NCBI RefSeq assembly: GCF_000524195.1
Contig: NW_020170396.1
Location: forward strand, 525,938 to 589,937
Length of the DNA stretch: 64,000 nucleotides
Direction of reading: 5' to 3'
Origin: Echinococcus granulosus
Taxonomy: Eukaryota; Platyhelminthes; Cestoda; Cyclophyllidea; Taeniidae
The first letter of the stretch is position 1. Each line of letters begins with the position of its first letter. The notes beneath the pieces are model-generated. The model searched no databases, was not told the origin of the DNA, and saw only the letters and a program-made list of their open reading frames with translations. The position numbers and the translations under genes are program-made. Of the stretch, positions 38,429 through 49,378 are shown one piece after another.

Positions 38429-40491
38429 GGTTGCGAAGCTTAGCAATTAAGTGCGATAGGTCGGTTCTAGAAGGCTCATAGAATATTAAAACAAAGTGCC
38501 GATGTAAAGAATTAGTAAGGTGTGTGAACCAGAAGAATGCTGAGCAATTTTATTGCAAACTTTTAAAACAGTACAAAAAAAATTAAAGCCATGGACACTT
38601 CAGAAGATAGCATCTATTATTGTGCATCACGTGACCCAAAACTTGACAGCGTAAACGCAAAAAACTGGAGGGTAGGCAGCAAAAAGATTTGCTTCTAAGT
38701 AAAAAAATTTTCTTTTAAAATTTTACTTATAAGCAGAACTAAGGAGTGTGTTAAGCCTGGAAGCATCCGTTCACCTGCCTATACCAAAAAGACTACGAAG
38801 ACTCCCGATTTAAAAAAAACTTACGTCAAAAAATTACGATTTATCTGCACTAGGAGTGGAAGGATAAAGATATGTGCAAGAGTTATTTCGTCCAAATAAA
38901 ACGAGACTGTAATGGCTGAAAGTCGCATTACAATTTCTGTGTTTAGTGGGAGCACAATTCCTAGCCATATAACAGGCTTTCCCTTCATAACTTATTTGTT
39001 ATAAAAAGGGCGGCTGATTGTTACGTGACAAAAATAAAAAGCTGAAAATACCTGATTTTATTTTCAGACGCAGCATTTCCTTGGCGTGACCGTTTCACAA
39101 AAGGGACATTGTACCACGAGATTTTGCTGAAGTAGTGGTGAGTCACGTTACCAGGGCAAAACATATGCTATTAATATAGGAGAGAGCTGAGGTCATACTG
39201 ACCATGACCCAAATCTCTCGTCACCAGCATAATACAAACCACGACAACGTGAGTGCCCGAGCAGTGAAGCGCCAACATGAAGAAATCGCAGCATTACAAA
39301 AGTGAAAAGTATACATACCTTATCGGGTTTCACCTTTTCAAAATAAGAAATTTAGCATTTACTTAAATCTGCTTTAACCTCTGCAAACTTGCCCAAGACC
39401 ATTCCATCATAAGATGTCCTTCTCCTCTCAGGCTTCTTGATCCAGGAAATCATGTCCACCACATCTGTTTTAATCATAAATAAACTGGAGAAAGTAGAAC
39501 AAAATGAATCAAGTTTTATCCATGAATATATGGATTCAAATCTAATTTTAATTCGAGGTGTCAGTTCACATCAGCATCACAAATGAAAGGACGTCACCAG
39601 TCCACAAAGACGAATCGAAATCTGGTAGCATTGGAGAGCTACAAATTTGTAAATTAGCAAAACCATAAAAAGTAAAGCTATTTCGCAGTCACTAATCATT
39701 TCAATTTAAGAGAAAAAGCCTAGAAGGAATAAAACCTAAAAAATTGCACTGATTTCTGGGGTGTAGCGTCCCAAAGCTTCCTTAAGTACGAATGAATATA
39801 AAATACGTGGGCAGGGTATCTATGCCCGCTACTTGGAGGCAGGCAACTTAACGAAGATACTGTAATACGATAGTGGTTTATCCCTCGGTTCTGGTGAGGC
39901 TCCACTTTTTTACTTTGAATTAGCCTTCTTGTACCTTGCTGGGTGGGGCTGGCCTTTTGGGCCATGCCAATAGCCCAGACACCTTCTCCGTGTTGAATAT
40001 ATGTATTCTGCCCTAGTATCGTGTCTCCTTTCGTCTTCATGGAGTCTCGGGATGCTATAATACTATGCTGGCGAACCTAAGTGGTCCATTTAGCAAAACG
40101 AGGCGTTAAAAATAACTTATATATTACAGAGGTAGTCATCATTATATTTCCCTTGAATCTAATAAGACCCTTTATGAAGTTTTTGACCGTATAAAATCAA
40201 TGCATTTTGTAGTGATTGTTGCGAAAAAAACGTAACACTATGAAGGGCAAGTATTCTTTTGTTTAGCGTTGAACTAAATCTTCGCTCTTTAAGGACTTTG
40301 ACAGTTATAAAGATTTGCTGCGTAGTCAAAAAGGGAGTGGCAAAACTTTCGCTATTTGCTCTCGATTATTACTTTTGTTTTTGCTCCCCCTAAACTCTTG
40401 TTTCAATGGTCACTTATCCGGACTTTTGGCGTCGCGTTTAGTTGGGTTCACAACTTTTGACGTAATTGGTTCTGTACATATTGTACATACG
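38429..40491. other. Divergent intergenic region (p23 and UBAP2-like promoters)
   Basis: About 2.1 kb between two start codons facing apart. It is AT-rich. The only frame of note, 39720-40040 minus, has no family motif. Promoter elements were not recognised. Confidence 0.5.
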
Positions 40492-43400
40492 ATGGCTAGA
40501 AGCGAGCAACTTGGCAAACAAAATGTTTCAAAAAATAACGGAAATTCAAATGTTGTAAAGGTGGGGTTGAATGCACCGAAAGCGACTGCTGAGCAACTTA
40601 ACCTTGCTAGGTTGCTTAACACAAATTCCGATGAAGGTGACAAGCAGTTCAAACTCAAACAGGTGATACAGGATGGTGTTGTTTATTTTTTTAGATTCAA
40701 GAGTGCACAGAATGTGACTTGGAAGAAGCCATTTTGGCCCTGCATGATGCAGATAACAATGTTCAGCGAGCGATTGAGAATTTGATCGATGCGAAATATG
40801 CGAATGATTGGCAGGACACGATAACGAAACGATCAAAGTCGAAACGCCACCCTGTTCAGGTAATTACACTCTAGTCCTATTTTCTTCAGAAATCTAAGCC
40901 TAATGCAGGGGCTGATCGGTCTAAGGGGGATTCTCCCTCACCATTAAATTGCAAGAATGCTGCTGCGCTTTCGGACAACGTAGCACAGGTAATTTAGATA
41001 TTGGGATATGTTTCTAGAAATCCTTGAAATTGTATAATGGGAAGGGAAGTAATAAGCAGGCTACGAACGGCCAGAGTAGAAATGGTCCCACGAACGAAAC
41101 CGCTGTAGCCAAGAAAGCACCTCACTCAGAAGCTACTTACATTGAAAGTAATGCCTCGTCCGTATATGTTTTTGTTTTTTATTAATTTCTCCAAGCAAAT
41201 ATGTACTTTTTAGACTGGGATATCGAGTGTGGGGAGTGGAAAGGTGAGGCCATCGAGGTTGTCAATTCAGCTGCTAATATACCGATCAATATTCACGATG
41301 ACACAGAGCTTTTAAAACTTTTGACCTGGGAGTCAGTTGAATCTTCTTCAGAAAAGTGGTAGGTCTTCGCGATTCCGTTCATCGGTTTTTTTTAGTGATG
41401 AAGTAGGGGGACAGGATGAAATGAATGTGGGCGTGAAGGTTAAGTCCGGAGACGCAGAGGTTAATGAAAGAGCGCCATCTAACCCACGAACAGAAGACCA
41501 AGTGAAAATTGTCAGGGACAGGCTGTTTAAAAAATATGCGAGGAGCTCAACGCCTCCATCCTCTCATGTTCCTAATACGCCGGTCTTCTTTGCACCCGGT
41601 GCTAGGAATACCACCTTGATGGGAAATACTTCTGCACTTGAGAATGGAGCTATTCAAGCACAGGTGCTCCTTCATGAAAGAATTTCTGGTTCAGATGTGA
41701 AGGTGGATCAAGATGCTGACCTTTCGAGGTCCAACCAAATCCCCAAGAGGAAATCCCTAAATAACGAACAGAACTTCAATTCTCAGGACGGGGTTAAACC
41801 GCCTGATCAGTGCAATTTTTCACCTGCGATGAATACTCTGCTTCAGTCAGTTCGCAGCATACAGCAGAATTTGCAAGCGGATCAACCTTATCCCACGCCG
41901 TTGCAGAATGCTTCGGCTCATAAAGAAACCTACACCAAGATTCAAGACCATGGCTCGCCCCACAGTCGTGCACAAACTCACCCTGTAAATAACTTTGAAG
42001 GTCCCAAGTCGTATAGTTACAATTTGTTGGGGGATTTGTCCCAAACGGTGAAACAAGTGAGTCTGGAGATGCAAGTTGGAAAGACGGACGCTTTCACCCA
42101 ATCTATTTCTTCAACCCAGTCAGAGAATGTCGTGTCGGCGCCTTATTCCATGCAGCCAACTAAACAGACTGTAACTCAACCTCCTCAGATGAACAAAACG
42201 ATCTCTGCTATGCCCCCAAACGCAGGTCAACAGCCGCTACCAACGACCCAACCTCAACTGCATCCTGTCATGCACCCTGGTTTCCCGACACTCTTAAGTC
42301 ACTTACAACCAAATATGTCCCTTTTCAACTTTCCTGGTGGTTCAGGTCCTGCTGCGCCCCCTCATTTATTCGAGATGGACCATTTTCAAGCTTTACAACA
42401 GCAGCGGATGCTGTTTGAGATGCAGCAATCTCAACATCCACCTCAGCATACCCAAACTATTGCCAACGAGAATAGCCTTCCCAATGCTTCTGCTGATGTT
42501 ATTTCATCGACCAAATCTACCGTTCCTATGCACCAAGTGACAACGGCTAATGTCGGTTCTGGCATCACGTTTTTGCCGTATTCCGGTGGCATGGTCCTAA
42601 TGGTAAGATTGCTTCTTGCATTACCTCATTTTTATAGAATGGGTACCCAAACGCCTACTTGGGTCAGCAACAACCCTCTCAGGCCGGTGGTTCGCAGAAT
42701 CAAAGCCCGGGTCACGGGGGTTCTCCCCTTTCTCACCCATCAAACCAACAACAGTATCCGAAGTCCATTAATTCGCCCGCTAACTATACCGGATACCAAG
42801 GTCTGAGGCAGCCTAACTTCGAAGAAGTTGGAGACATATTCTACTCAAACTTAGCTAAGCAGAGTGAGTTTCCTTTGTTGGAAGAGTTTAATGTTGGAAT
42901 TTTATCTCAGGTGCTATTCAGTGGGACCTTTTATCTCGCAGCATTCTTAAGCTCCATTACCATAAATGGTTAATTTTATCTAGGGTTGTGGAATCAGCCT
43001 TATTAACACCACTAGCGTGGCGTGCTTTCTAAGAGTTGCGTTTTGTGTACTCGGTAAGCCCACTTCTCATCCGTCGATGCTTTGCCATCTCGTCGCGTTT
43101 TATGCATCTTGGTTTTATAACTATTGTAAGTGCGGAAATGTGCAAAATAACTTTTTAGTGGCGTACAAACATACTGCAAGCGGCGTTCAGGGTTTTTACA
43201 ACCCACCAATGCAACAGCCATCAAAGCCGGGTGGTGGGCCTGATTTGTCATTGGGTGGTAAACTTCAGCAGCAGGCTCCGGGTCTGTCGTCCACGCAGCA
43301 GCCGCAGGTGCCGACTGCTGCGTCTGGCGTGCAGCCTCAGGCTTTGTATCCACAGCAAGCATCAGGCCAGTACTCGTTTTTCAGTCAACCTTGTATGGCG

Positions 43401-43514
43401 ATGGCTGCAGCAGCAGCCGCAGCTCAAAACCAGCAGCAGTCTCAGGGCGCGCCTCCGTCTGGTACTCCAGGGCCTAACGGCATGGTACCAATGCACACGA
43501 GGCCAACGCATTAG
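40492..43514 (+). CDS. UBA-domain protein of the UBAP2/Lingerer family
   Basis: Eight exons join in frame to 832 residues: 40492-40662 (ATG), 40695-40859, 40890-40988, 41018-41147, 41214-41358, 41396-42602, 42638-42863 and 43159-43514 (TAG). The first introns are 32, 30, 29, 66 and 37 nt. A UBA domain spans about residues 30-105: ATAEQLNLARLL, then ECDLEEAILALHDADNNVQ and RAIENLID, matching UBAP2L (TAEQIRLAQMI, DECIVALHDCNGDVNRAINVLL). After a charged linker comes WDIECGEWKGEAIEVVN, recalling the TEEWGTEDWNEDL region of that family. The long C-terminus is rich in Gln, Pro, Ser and Asn with poly-Ala and poly-Gln patches. UBAP2/Lingerer proteins bind RNA-protein granules and FMRP/Caprin partners. 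The RGG tract of vertebrate UBAP2L is not evident. The UBA call is firm; orthology within the family is likely but rests on order and composition. Confidence 0.76.
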
Positions 43515-44027
43515 ACGTTCGGAATGGTCGCACATTTCTCCTTCATATCCACCTTATCTCCCTTGTAAAAATGTCTACTTTGCCCACTGGCTTATTTGTG
43601 ACGTGTACTCACACCCATATTGTAACGCGCTTTCAAGGTTACGTGTGCGTGCTTGTCTGGTTTGTTGGTTCCTTCCACTCTTTCGCCCTTCCCTTCTCTT
43701 AATCCCAATCTCCTCTTGGTGCTGTTTCAATGCACTGAATTGAAACTGCAGGCCTGTAGGTCGGACGTCTTTATAAAACCTCGGCTAAATGCTATGTTCA
43801 TACGCATGCATACTGTACTATCCATCACCTCATGCACTGAAGAAATATATTTCAAGAAAATCCTATTGCGGATTGCGTGTTTTGTGCTTCTATTGCGAGT
43901 GGTTCGTTGCTGCGTGCGGTGCGTGTTGTCACGGCTTCCGTCCGCCTAGCTAGGGTGAAGGTCGTAAGTAGGCGGCTTGGTGTTGCGATGGATAAATCAC
44001 GTCACACCATCAAAAGGGGTGAAGGCA
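43515..44027 (+). other. Spacer between UBAP2-like stop and SNRNP35 acceptor
   Basis: Only about 530 nt separate two genes on the same strand. No AATAAA was seen in it; the first downstream copies are inside SNRNP35 intron 1 (near 44737 and 45041). An ATG at 43989 (MDKSRHTIK) is not in a frame that can join the SNRNP35 exon. Confidence 0.5.
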
Positions 44028-44043
44028 CTGCCTCCGCTTTTAG
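44028..44043 (+). promoter_or_regulatory. Candidate spliced-leader (trans-splice) acceptor for SNRNP35
   Basis: The sequence CTGCCTCCGCTTTTAG is a pyrimidine-rich 3' splice site directly before GATCGTTGG. The following frame has no ATG before or within the first exon. If a flatworm spliced leader ending in AUG is joined here, translation begins M-DRWCPYVF and aligns with the start of human 35K (MNDWMP). Confidence 0.55.
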
Positions 44044-47000
44044 GATCGTTGGTGTCCCTACGTCTTCGACCTGGGCTTTTACGATCCGCTAAAGTCGGGG
44101 AGCATAGATGGCATAGTGGGGGACGGTATTCCACCGCATGACAGAGCGGTTTGTAGCGCTCAGGTCTCGCACTATCGCCCGTCTAAGGCTGCCTTCCCGG
44201 AAAACGTCTTCAAGCTCTGGAGAAAGGAGGATGATATCGACAGAGTAAGTGACGAATATGTAATTTACTACATATTAGGAATGGTGTTGTATAATCAAAG
44301 GTTGATTATTAGGGTATTAGTTATAAATGGAAATTAGGTTCGTTTTATAGCGCTTTGAGCAGTCGCAACGCTGTGGTCTGCCGCTTGGGGCGACATTCAC
44401 AAACTACTTGGATTGTGGTATTTGTGGTGAGGTCAACCAAAAGACAGATGGGCTGCCTAGTTGTGATTTTTGTTTCTGATTTGTTTATCTTTCTTATGTG
44501 CATCGATTGTTTTGTTTACGAACCAGTGCATGCATTCGCCGAAGGCTGTGTCTACTCCCGTTGCTCAAGTCGTGGTATTTTGTTGCTTCGCACAACGTGT
44601 ATACTCCTACTGCCATTACTCATCTTAAGTAGGCCGCAAGACTAGTCTAAGGTGTGGTATCCTTAAAGTGACCGAATGTGGTATGCCACTTGTGAAGCCT
44701 TACCTCAATCTTCGCGTCTCTAAACGATTCCTGCGCATAAATAAACACGTCGTGTAGAGGGTGTGATACAGCCAGATTGCGTCACAACAGTTACTCCTTC
44801 CCTAGCTAGCATGCTCAAAACAGCTATGGTGGTTTTAATTTTTCTGTGACAGCTCTTAACAGCAGCACAGAGGTATTTTGGTGGTTATTCGAAAATACTG
44901 TGGCTCCAATGCCTAGGTCAGCTCACATCGTCACGTGAAGTCAAAGCTTCCCAATCTACTACAGAGAGCCCTTCTCTGACGCCTCGGTGCTCATCGATTC
45001 CTTCCATCCCTTCTCACATTTTATTTGTTTGTAGTCAAAATAAATCTGATTTTTTCAAGTAGTTGACTATGGATTGGTTTTCAAATAGTGTCGGGACCGC
45101 TTTTAGTTTCCCCATCATCATTGCAACCGTTTTTTTATGGAAAAAAAAAACGATTTTGTGTAACCTGAAATACGTGGTTCACAACGCTTCTGACTCAACC
45201 AGTTGAAATCGAGTGCTTGTGTCCCCACCCACTCACCCGGTCGTCATAGCGATCAAAAGAATACAACACGATTTAGGATAAGTTTTAAATACTTTTTTTT
45301 TAATTGCCAGAAACAGGCGTCTGTTAATTTGGCATGCGATTTTTGCTCTCTCTCTCTCTGCTATCGAAGAGCACAAAACCTGGGTAGCAAAGCATCACAT
45401 GCTTTCCTCATTGTAGATTAAGCACCAATCAGGTTTTATTTCTACCTTGCAAAAAAAACAAATCTTTCAGCTTGGTATTGGCAAGTGGCAGGTTTGGCAT
45501 GCTGTGAGCACTAGCAGGCAACGCAGACGCATCAGACACCATTAATTTAGATGGAAGGCAGCAACAGTGCCTACGCGCATGCAAGAGCGTGTAGTGATAA
45601 CATTTCCACTCGTATCCATAGATAACTTCAATCACACCACTGTACGATGGCGGAACGCTCAACTACTTGACACCGGAACACTTGATTGCCATACACCTTT
45701 TAGACATGACGTTGACTATTCTGGCCGTGGTGGTTCCTGGTCCACGATTACGCCAGTAATCCCCGTGACCACCTAGTCAGCGCATGCAACATCTAATTCT
45801 GGACGCCTGATCGCGGCTTCATAATTTTTCGTGTCATGAAATTGTATAGGCGACGAATATTTCTACGGGAACGGTGAGCGCATTCCTTCACGATGCATTT
45901 GTCGCTTTGATGGCTCGCTTTGGCTAGCAAGATGCTCTTACGTAACGATGACAAAGTGAAGCGGGTTGTTCTGGTACAGTTTGGCCACAATGCTAGATTT
46001 TTTTCCCACGCCCAAGCTTTACTCGTAGTGTGTAGACGGTGGAATAAGCGTGGCAGTAGACTACGCAGCAGAACACATTTTCCCCTCCTTGAATTTTTTT
46101 TCCTTTCTACTCTCGCTTGAATGTTAATGTTTTGGCAACTTAGGTTTCTCTCTTTATCGGACGCCTTCATCCGAGTGTGAAATACGAGGAACTGCGTTCT
46201 GCGCTTTCCCGTCTCCTTGCTAAGGTAAAGGAAGCTGAGGCTGAAGTAGAGGAGCATCGAAGCCGTCGGCATCGCAATCAACGTCACTGCAATCGCGATC
46301 GGTCCCCGTGGCAACGGGAGAACAGTAGCGGTGGCATCGTTTCCCTCTGGCCCCTGGTGCGGGTGGTGAAACATCCCATTACCGGCGCATCCAGGGGTTA
46401 TGCCTTCGCCTGGTTCAAGTCCTCTCGGGATGCCCGTCGCGTCCTTGAGGCTTGGCGGGCTTCGTCTAGCCTCTTCTGCCCTGCACGCTTTGCTCTCGGT
46501 GATGGTGTAAAGGTCGACTTGGCTCAGGTTTTCGGCGATATGCCATGCTGGGAACAAGTAGGCACTTGCCTGTTGATCTCACGTTTATGAAATTCGTTCC
46601 TTTGTAGGACGAGCTTATGGTTCTCTGATTCACACTTCCTTTGTGCAATAATAGTCGCCTTCTCATTTCCAAGCAAATTGGAGCTGATAAGAGACTGGGT
46701 GATGCAACTTTGTTGAACTTCACTTTCCTTCACTGCAGTGTCGTGACTGTTATTCCAGCTCGTAAGCATATTGGTTGTAGTTTGCTGAAGCTGAATAAAC
46801 ACGAAGTTTAGGGAGCGTGATCGCGATTCCGTCCAATTGATTGGTCATCGGGGTTCCGCATAAATAAGTTATCTTAATGATTTTGAAAATTTAGATGAAT
46901 ATGAAAGAATAACTATAATAAGTAGTAGTTCGGGCGCGGAACGTTTATTCCTCTTTCCCCTTTTCACATACGTAGGTGTTATTATGGTTGGAAAGGTCCG

Positions 47001-49281
47001 TGGACAATGGAACAACGAGAGCCTCTAGGTTCGCGTTTTGTTTGGGAGCTCTATCTGCGTGTGTCGCAGTCTTGAATGTTAATATTCACTCCAACTATCC
47101 ATGACCTGATTTGCTGTTACCAAAGCCAGGCCATCTTACTACGTCAGTAGCTCAGTCACGCCACTGATTCTTTACCTTAGAGGTGGAATTACTATCGCTT
47201 TGTGACGTGATTCGTGACTCCCCTTCCCCTCTCCCCAGCAGTCTCGCCATAAGTTTACCCTGTAGCTATCATTGTCCAGCTGAGCCACAGCCAGACCATC
47301 CAGTTGTGGGATTGAAATTTGTGCTAGGCTTAACAACTTGTCCTCAACTTCTCACAACATCAAGATCCTCTCAGCTTTGGGGTTTGTCTCACCAGTCGGC
47401 GTTTCAATTGCGTTCAGCCCCTAGGCCAAGCCACATCTTTTCATGGCTTTATCTTGGCTGTGGCTTCCTGCATCCGTGTATCAGCACAATGCAACACTCA
47501 AATTACTCAGAAGATAAGGTGATATGAGCACCCGGGAGCAATCTAAATCAAGGGTAGGCATCTTCATCGAAGGGCTTGGGAGGAGGTAGGGTGGGATTCA
47601 AGTTGTCAGGATGGGCGGGAACTAAACTTACGAATGCCTCATTATCGGCGTCCGCTCTTCCATGTCGAGTCATGTAAAGGTCCCACTCGTTTGCTTCATG
47701 GTACATTTCATTACCGCTTTTGCAGGTTGCATGTGCACAATTCTGAGTCATTTTAGCAGCGCACAAACGTGTGCTCCACACCCTTTGTGCGCTCTTCGGG
47801 GCATAAAAAGGCTCATCAACCCGGTTAAGGCGCCATCCGGCTACCCGATTGGCCAAAATCGCGTGTGCGTCCACACCCACCTCCATCTTAGAACCAAGTA
47901 ATTTGAACCTACACGGAGTTCTTATACATTGCTGAAAGATAGAGGTGGTAGATAAAGGCCGATGACTTAAATTTCCTTGCTCAACCACTGATTGTCAGAT
48001 GTCCCGAGTTAATTGCATTGTAGAGGCGAAAGCTGCAACAGAAGGAGCAATCTACCTACGTCGAGACCTGACTTGTCTTTTGGGCCACTGGGATCGTTGC
48101 GTGTGTGGTGTGGTGTGGTGTGTGCATGGTGCTCTTCACACCACATGCCCCCATTCACACGCGCCTCAGGAATCAATAGGCATGGGGGTGGGAATTCGAT
48201 GATCGTCACTTGAGGGAGGCTTCGATGGCGATCTTAGTGGTATCCACGTGCGGCGTTTTTACGATGATACCGAAAGACGTTATAGTGCACCGAGTTGTGC
48301 CAAAAATGAACTCTTATTTCAGGTCCTGCATCAAATTATGGCATAATCGGCGATATCACTGTCGCCTGATGTATTGCCATCACACTAGCCATTATGGTAT
48401 ACTAGAAACTGATTCCAGAACTTGTGGAAATACTAACTACCAACAAGTGTTTACAGATTCTTGGCTTGACAAATAAAATTGAGGCAATTACTAAGCTTTG
48501 GTTTACATTATTTGCGATGATTAATGCACCAAAACAGAACGACGGTCTTGGCGGCTAGCCTTGTCAAGAATTGGCCCTACTACAGGCTTTCCTCGCACAA
48601 AATGGTAAATGCAAAGTTTGGCTTTTGGCATATGTGACGCCTGGCTTTTGAGGATGTGTTGCACATGTCAGTTTGGAAGTAGGTCTGCTACCTACATACA
48701 GAGAGACTGCGTGATCACTAGCATTATATCCTCCCCAACGAACTCTGTGGTCACTCCTACTTCAACCCTCACAGGTTTCGCCATTAATCAAAATTGACAA
48801 CGAAACAGGAACGAAGTTCATACAGTGAATACAATCTGCTATGGAGATATTGTGTTCTCAAAACATATGTTCCGTCTCCGGCGCTTTTATTGCCATCCTC
48901 ATCTGATACTTGGAAGTAGTATCGAGGTGTACCGGGTCGACTCACCTCCCCCATCAATGCAACGCCAGAGTCGGCTCCCAAGAAGAGATAAAGTACACTG
49001 GTCCGAAATTTAGTTCGGGGCTGAGCTTACTGAAGCCCAATGTCACCAGCGTTGTAGTCAAATTGTTGAGACTCAAGAGTCGGTATGAATGAGTCTTTAC
49101 GATTACTCTTCTCTTTTAGCTGATCATGGAGCCCTCTTTCAGCCGGAGCCTGCCAGGCTGGAAGCCACGTCGTTTGGGTGGTGGACTGGGTGGCATGAAG
49201 GAGTCTGGACAGTTACGTTTTGGTGGCATTGCGCGGCCCTTCCGAAGACCTTTTAGGAGTTTTCGTGACGGGGAGGGCTGA
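44044..49281 (+). CDS. SNRNP35: U11/U12 small nuclear ribonucleoprotein 35 kDa protein
   Basis: Three exons, 44044-44244, 46144-46557 and 49120-49281 (TGA), all joined in phase 0, give 258 residues after the initiator. The minor-spliceosome 35K protein helps the U11/U12 di-snRNP recognise U12-type introns. Exon 1 reads [14 protein letters not shown] and PHDRAV, as in human YDPLKAGSIDG and PHDRAVWRAM. Exon 2 is an RRM with RNP2 SLFIGRL and RNP1 [13 protein letters not shown]. Exon 3 ends [24 protein letters not shown] and RPFRRPF, almost identical to human [24 protein letters not shown]. Between RNP2 and RNP1 there is a charged, Arg-rich insertion of some 40 residues ([18 protein letters not shown] and on) that human 35K lacks. 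The Arg/Glu-rich C-terminal tail of human 35K is missing. No start codon is encoded, see the acceptor entry. Confidence 0.93.
44245..46143 (+). other. SNRNP35 intron 1 (1.9 kb)
   Basis: GTAAGT donor and AACTTAG acceptor. It contains AATAAA motifs near 44737 and 45041, a CT tract near 45343-45358 and one GTATCCTT word at 44657-44664 that resembles a U12-type 5' splice site. No gene was recognised. Confidence 0.65.
47548..47886 (-). CDS. Candidate antisense gene or exon nested in SNRNP35 intron 2
   Basis: A 112-residue frame starts at an ATG ([18 protein letters not shown]) and ends [12 protein letters not shown]. The composition is balanced ([24 protein letters not shown]), unlike the Lys/Ile/Phe-rich noise of the spacers, and a TAG acceptor lies about 30 nt upstream of the ATG. 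A GTAAGT word inside the frame (after NEAF) could be a real donor, which would shorten it. No family was recognised and no second exon was found. It may be the last exon of a larger nested gene or chance. Confidence 0.33.
   Translation of the reverse strand: MEVGVDAHAILANRVAGWRLNRVDEPFYAPKSAQRVWSTRLCAAKMTQNCAHATCKSGNEMYHEANEWDLYMTRHGRADADNEAFVSLVPAHPDNLNPTLPPPKPFDEDAYP
48101..48125. repeat. GTGTG/GGTGT simple repeat
   Basis: Tandem TGTGG-type units (GTGTGTGGTGTGGTGTGGTG) inside SNRNP35 intron 2. Confidence 0.75.
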
Positions 49282-49372
49282 AGTTACTTAGGGGGAATGC
49301 GTTGCACGAATGCTTTTCACTTTTTACGTGGTGTTTCACCAAAATTGTGATCTTTTTGTGTGAATAAATTGG

Positions 49373-49378
49373 TTGTTC
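49373..49378 (+). promoter_or_regulatory. Polyadenylation signal AATAAA of SNRNP35
   Basis: A canonical AATAAA lies 92 nt after the SNRNP35 stop and is followed by a GT/T-rich stretch (TTGGTTGTTCTTTTG), the usual downstream element. Confidence 0.7.

Larger units (their letters stand above)
46558..49119 (+). other. SNRNP35 intron 2 (2.6 kb)
   Basis: GTAGGC donor and CTCTTTTAG acceptor. Besides the minus-strand candidate frame near 47.5-47.9 kb and a TG/GGTGT-rich tract near 48101-48125, nothing was recognised. Confidence 0.65.

Noticed and set aside
45793..46557. 254-codon open frame on the minus strand
   Set aside because: It lies opposite SNRNP35 exon 2, whose RRM is certain, and runs into the intron. 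No family motif; it is a shadow of the G/C-rich exon.
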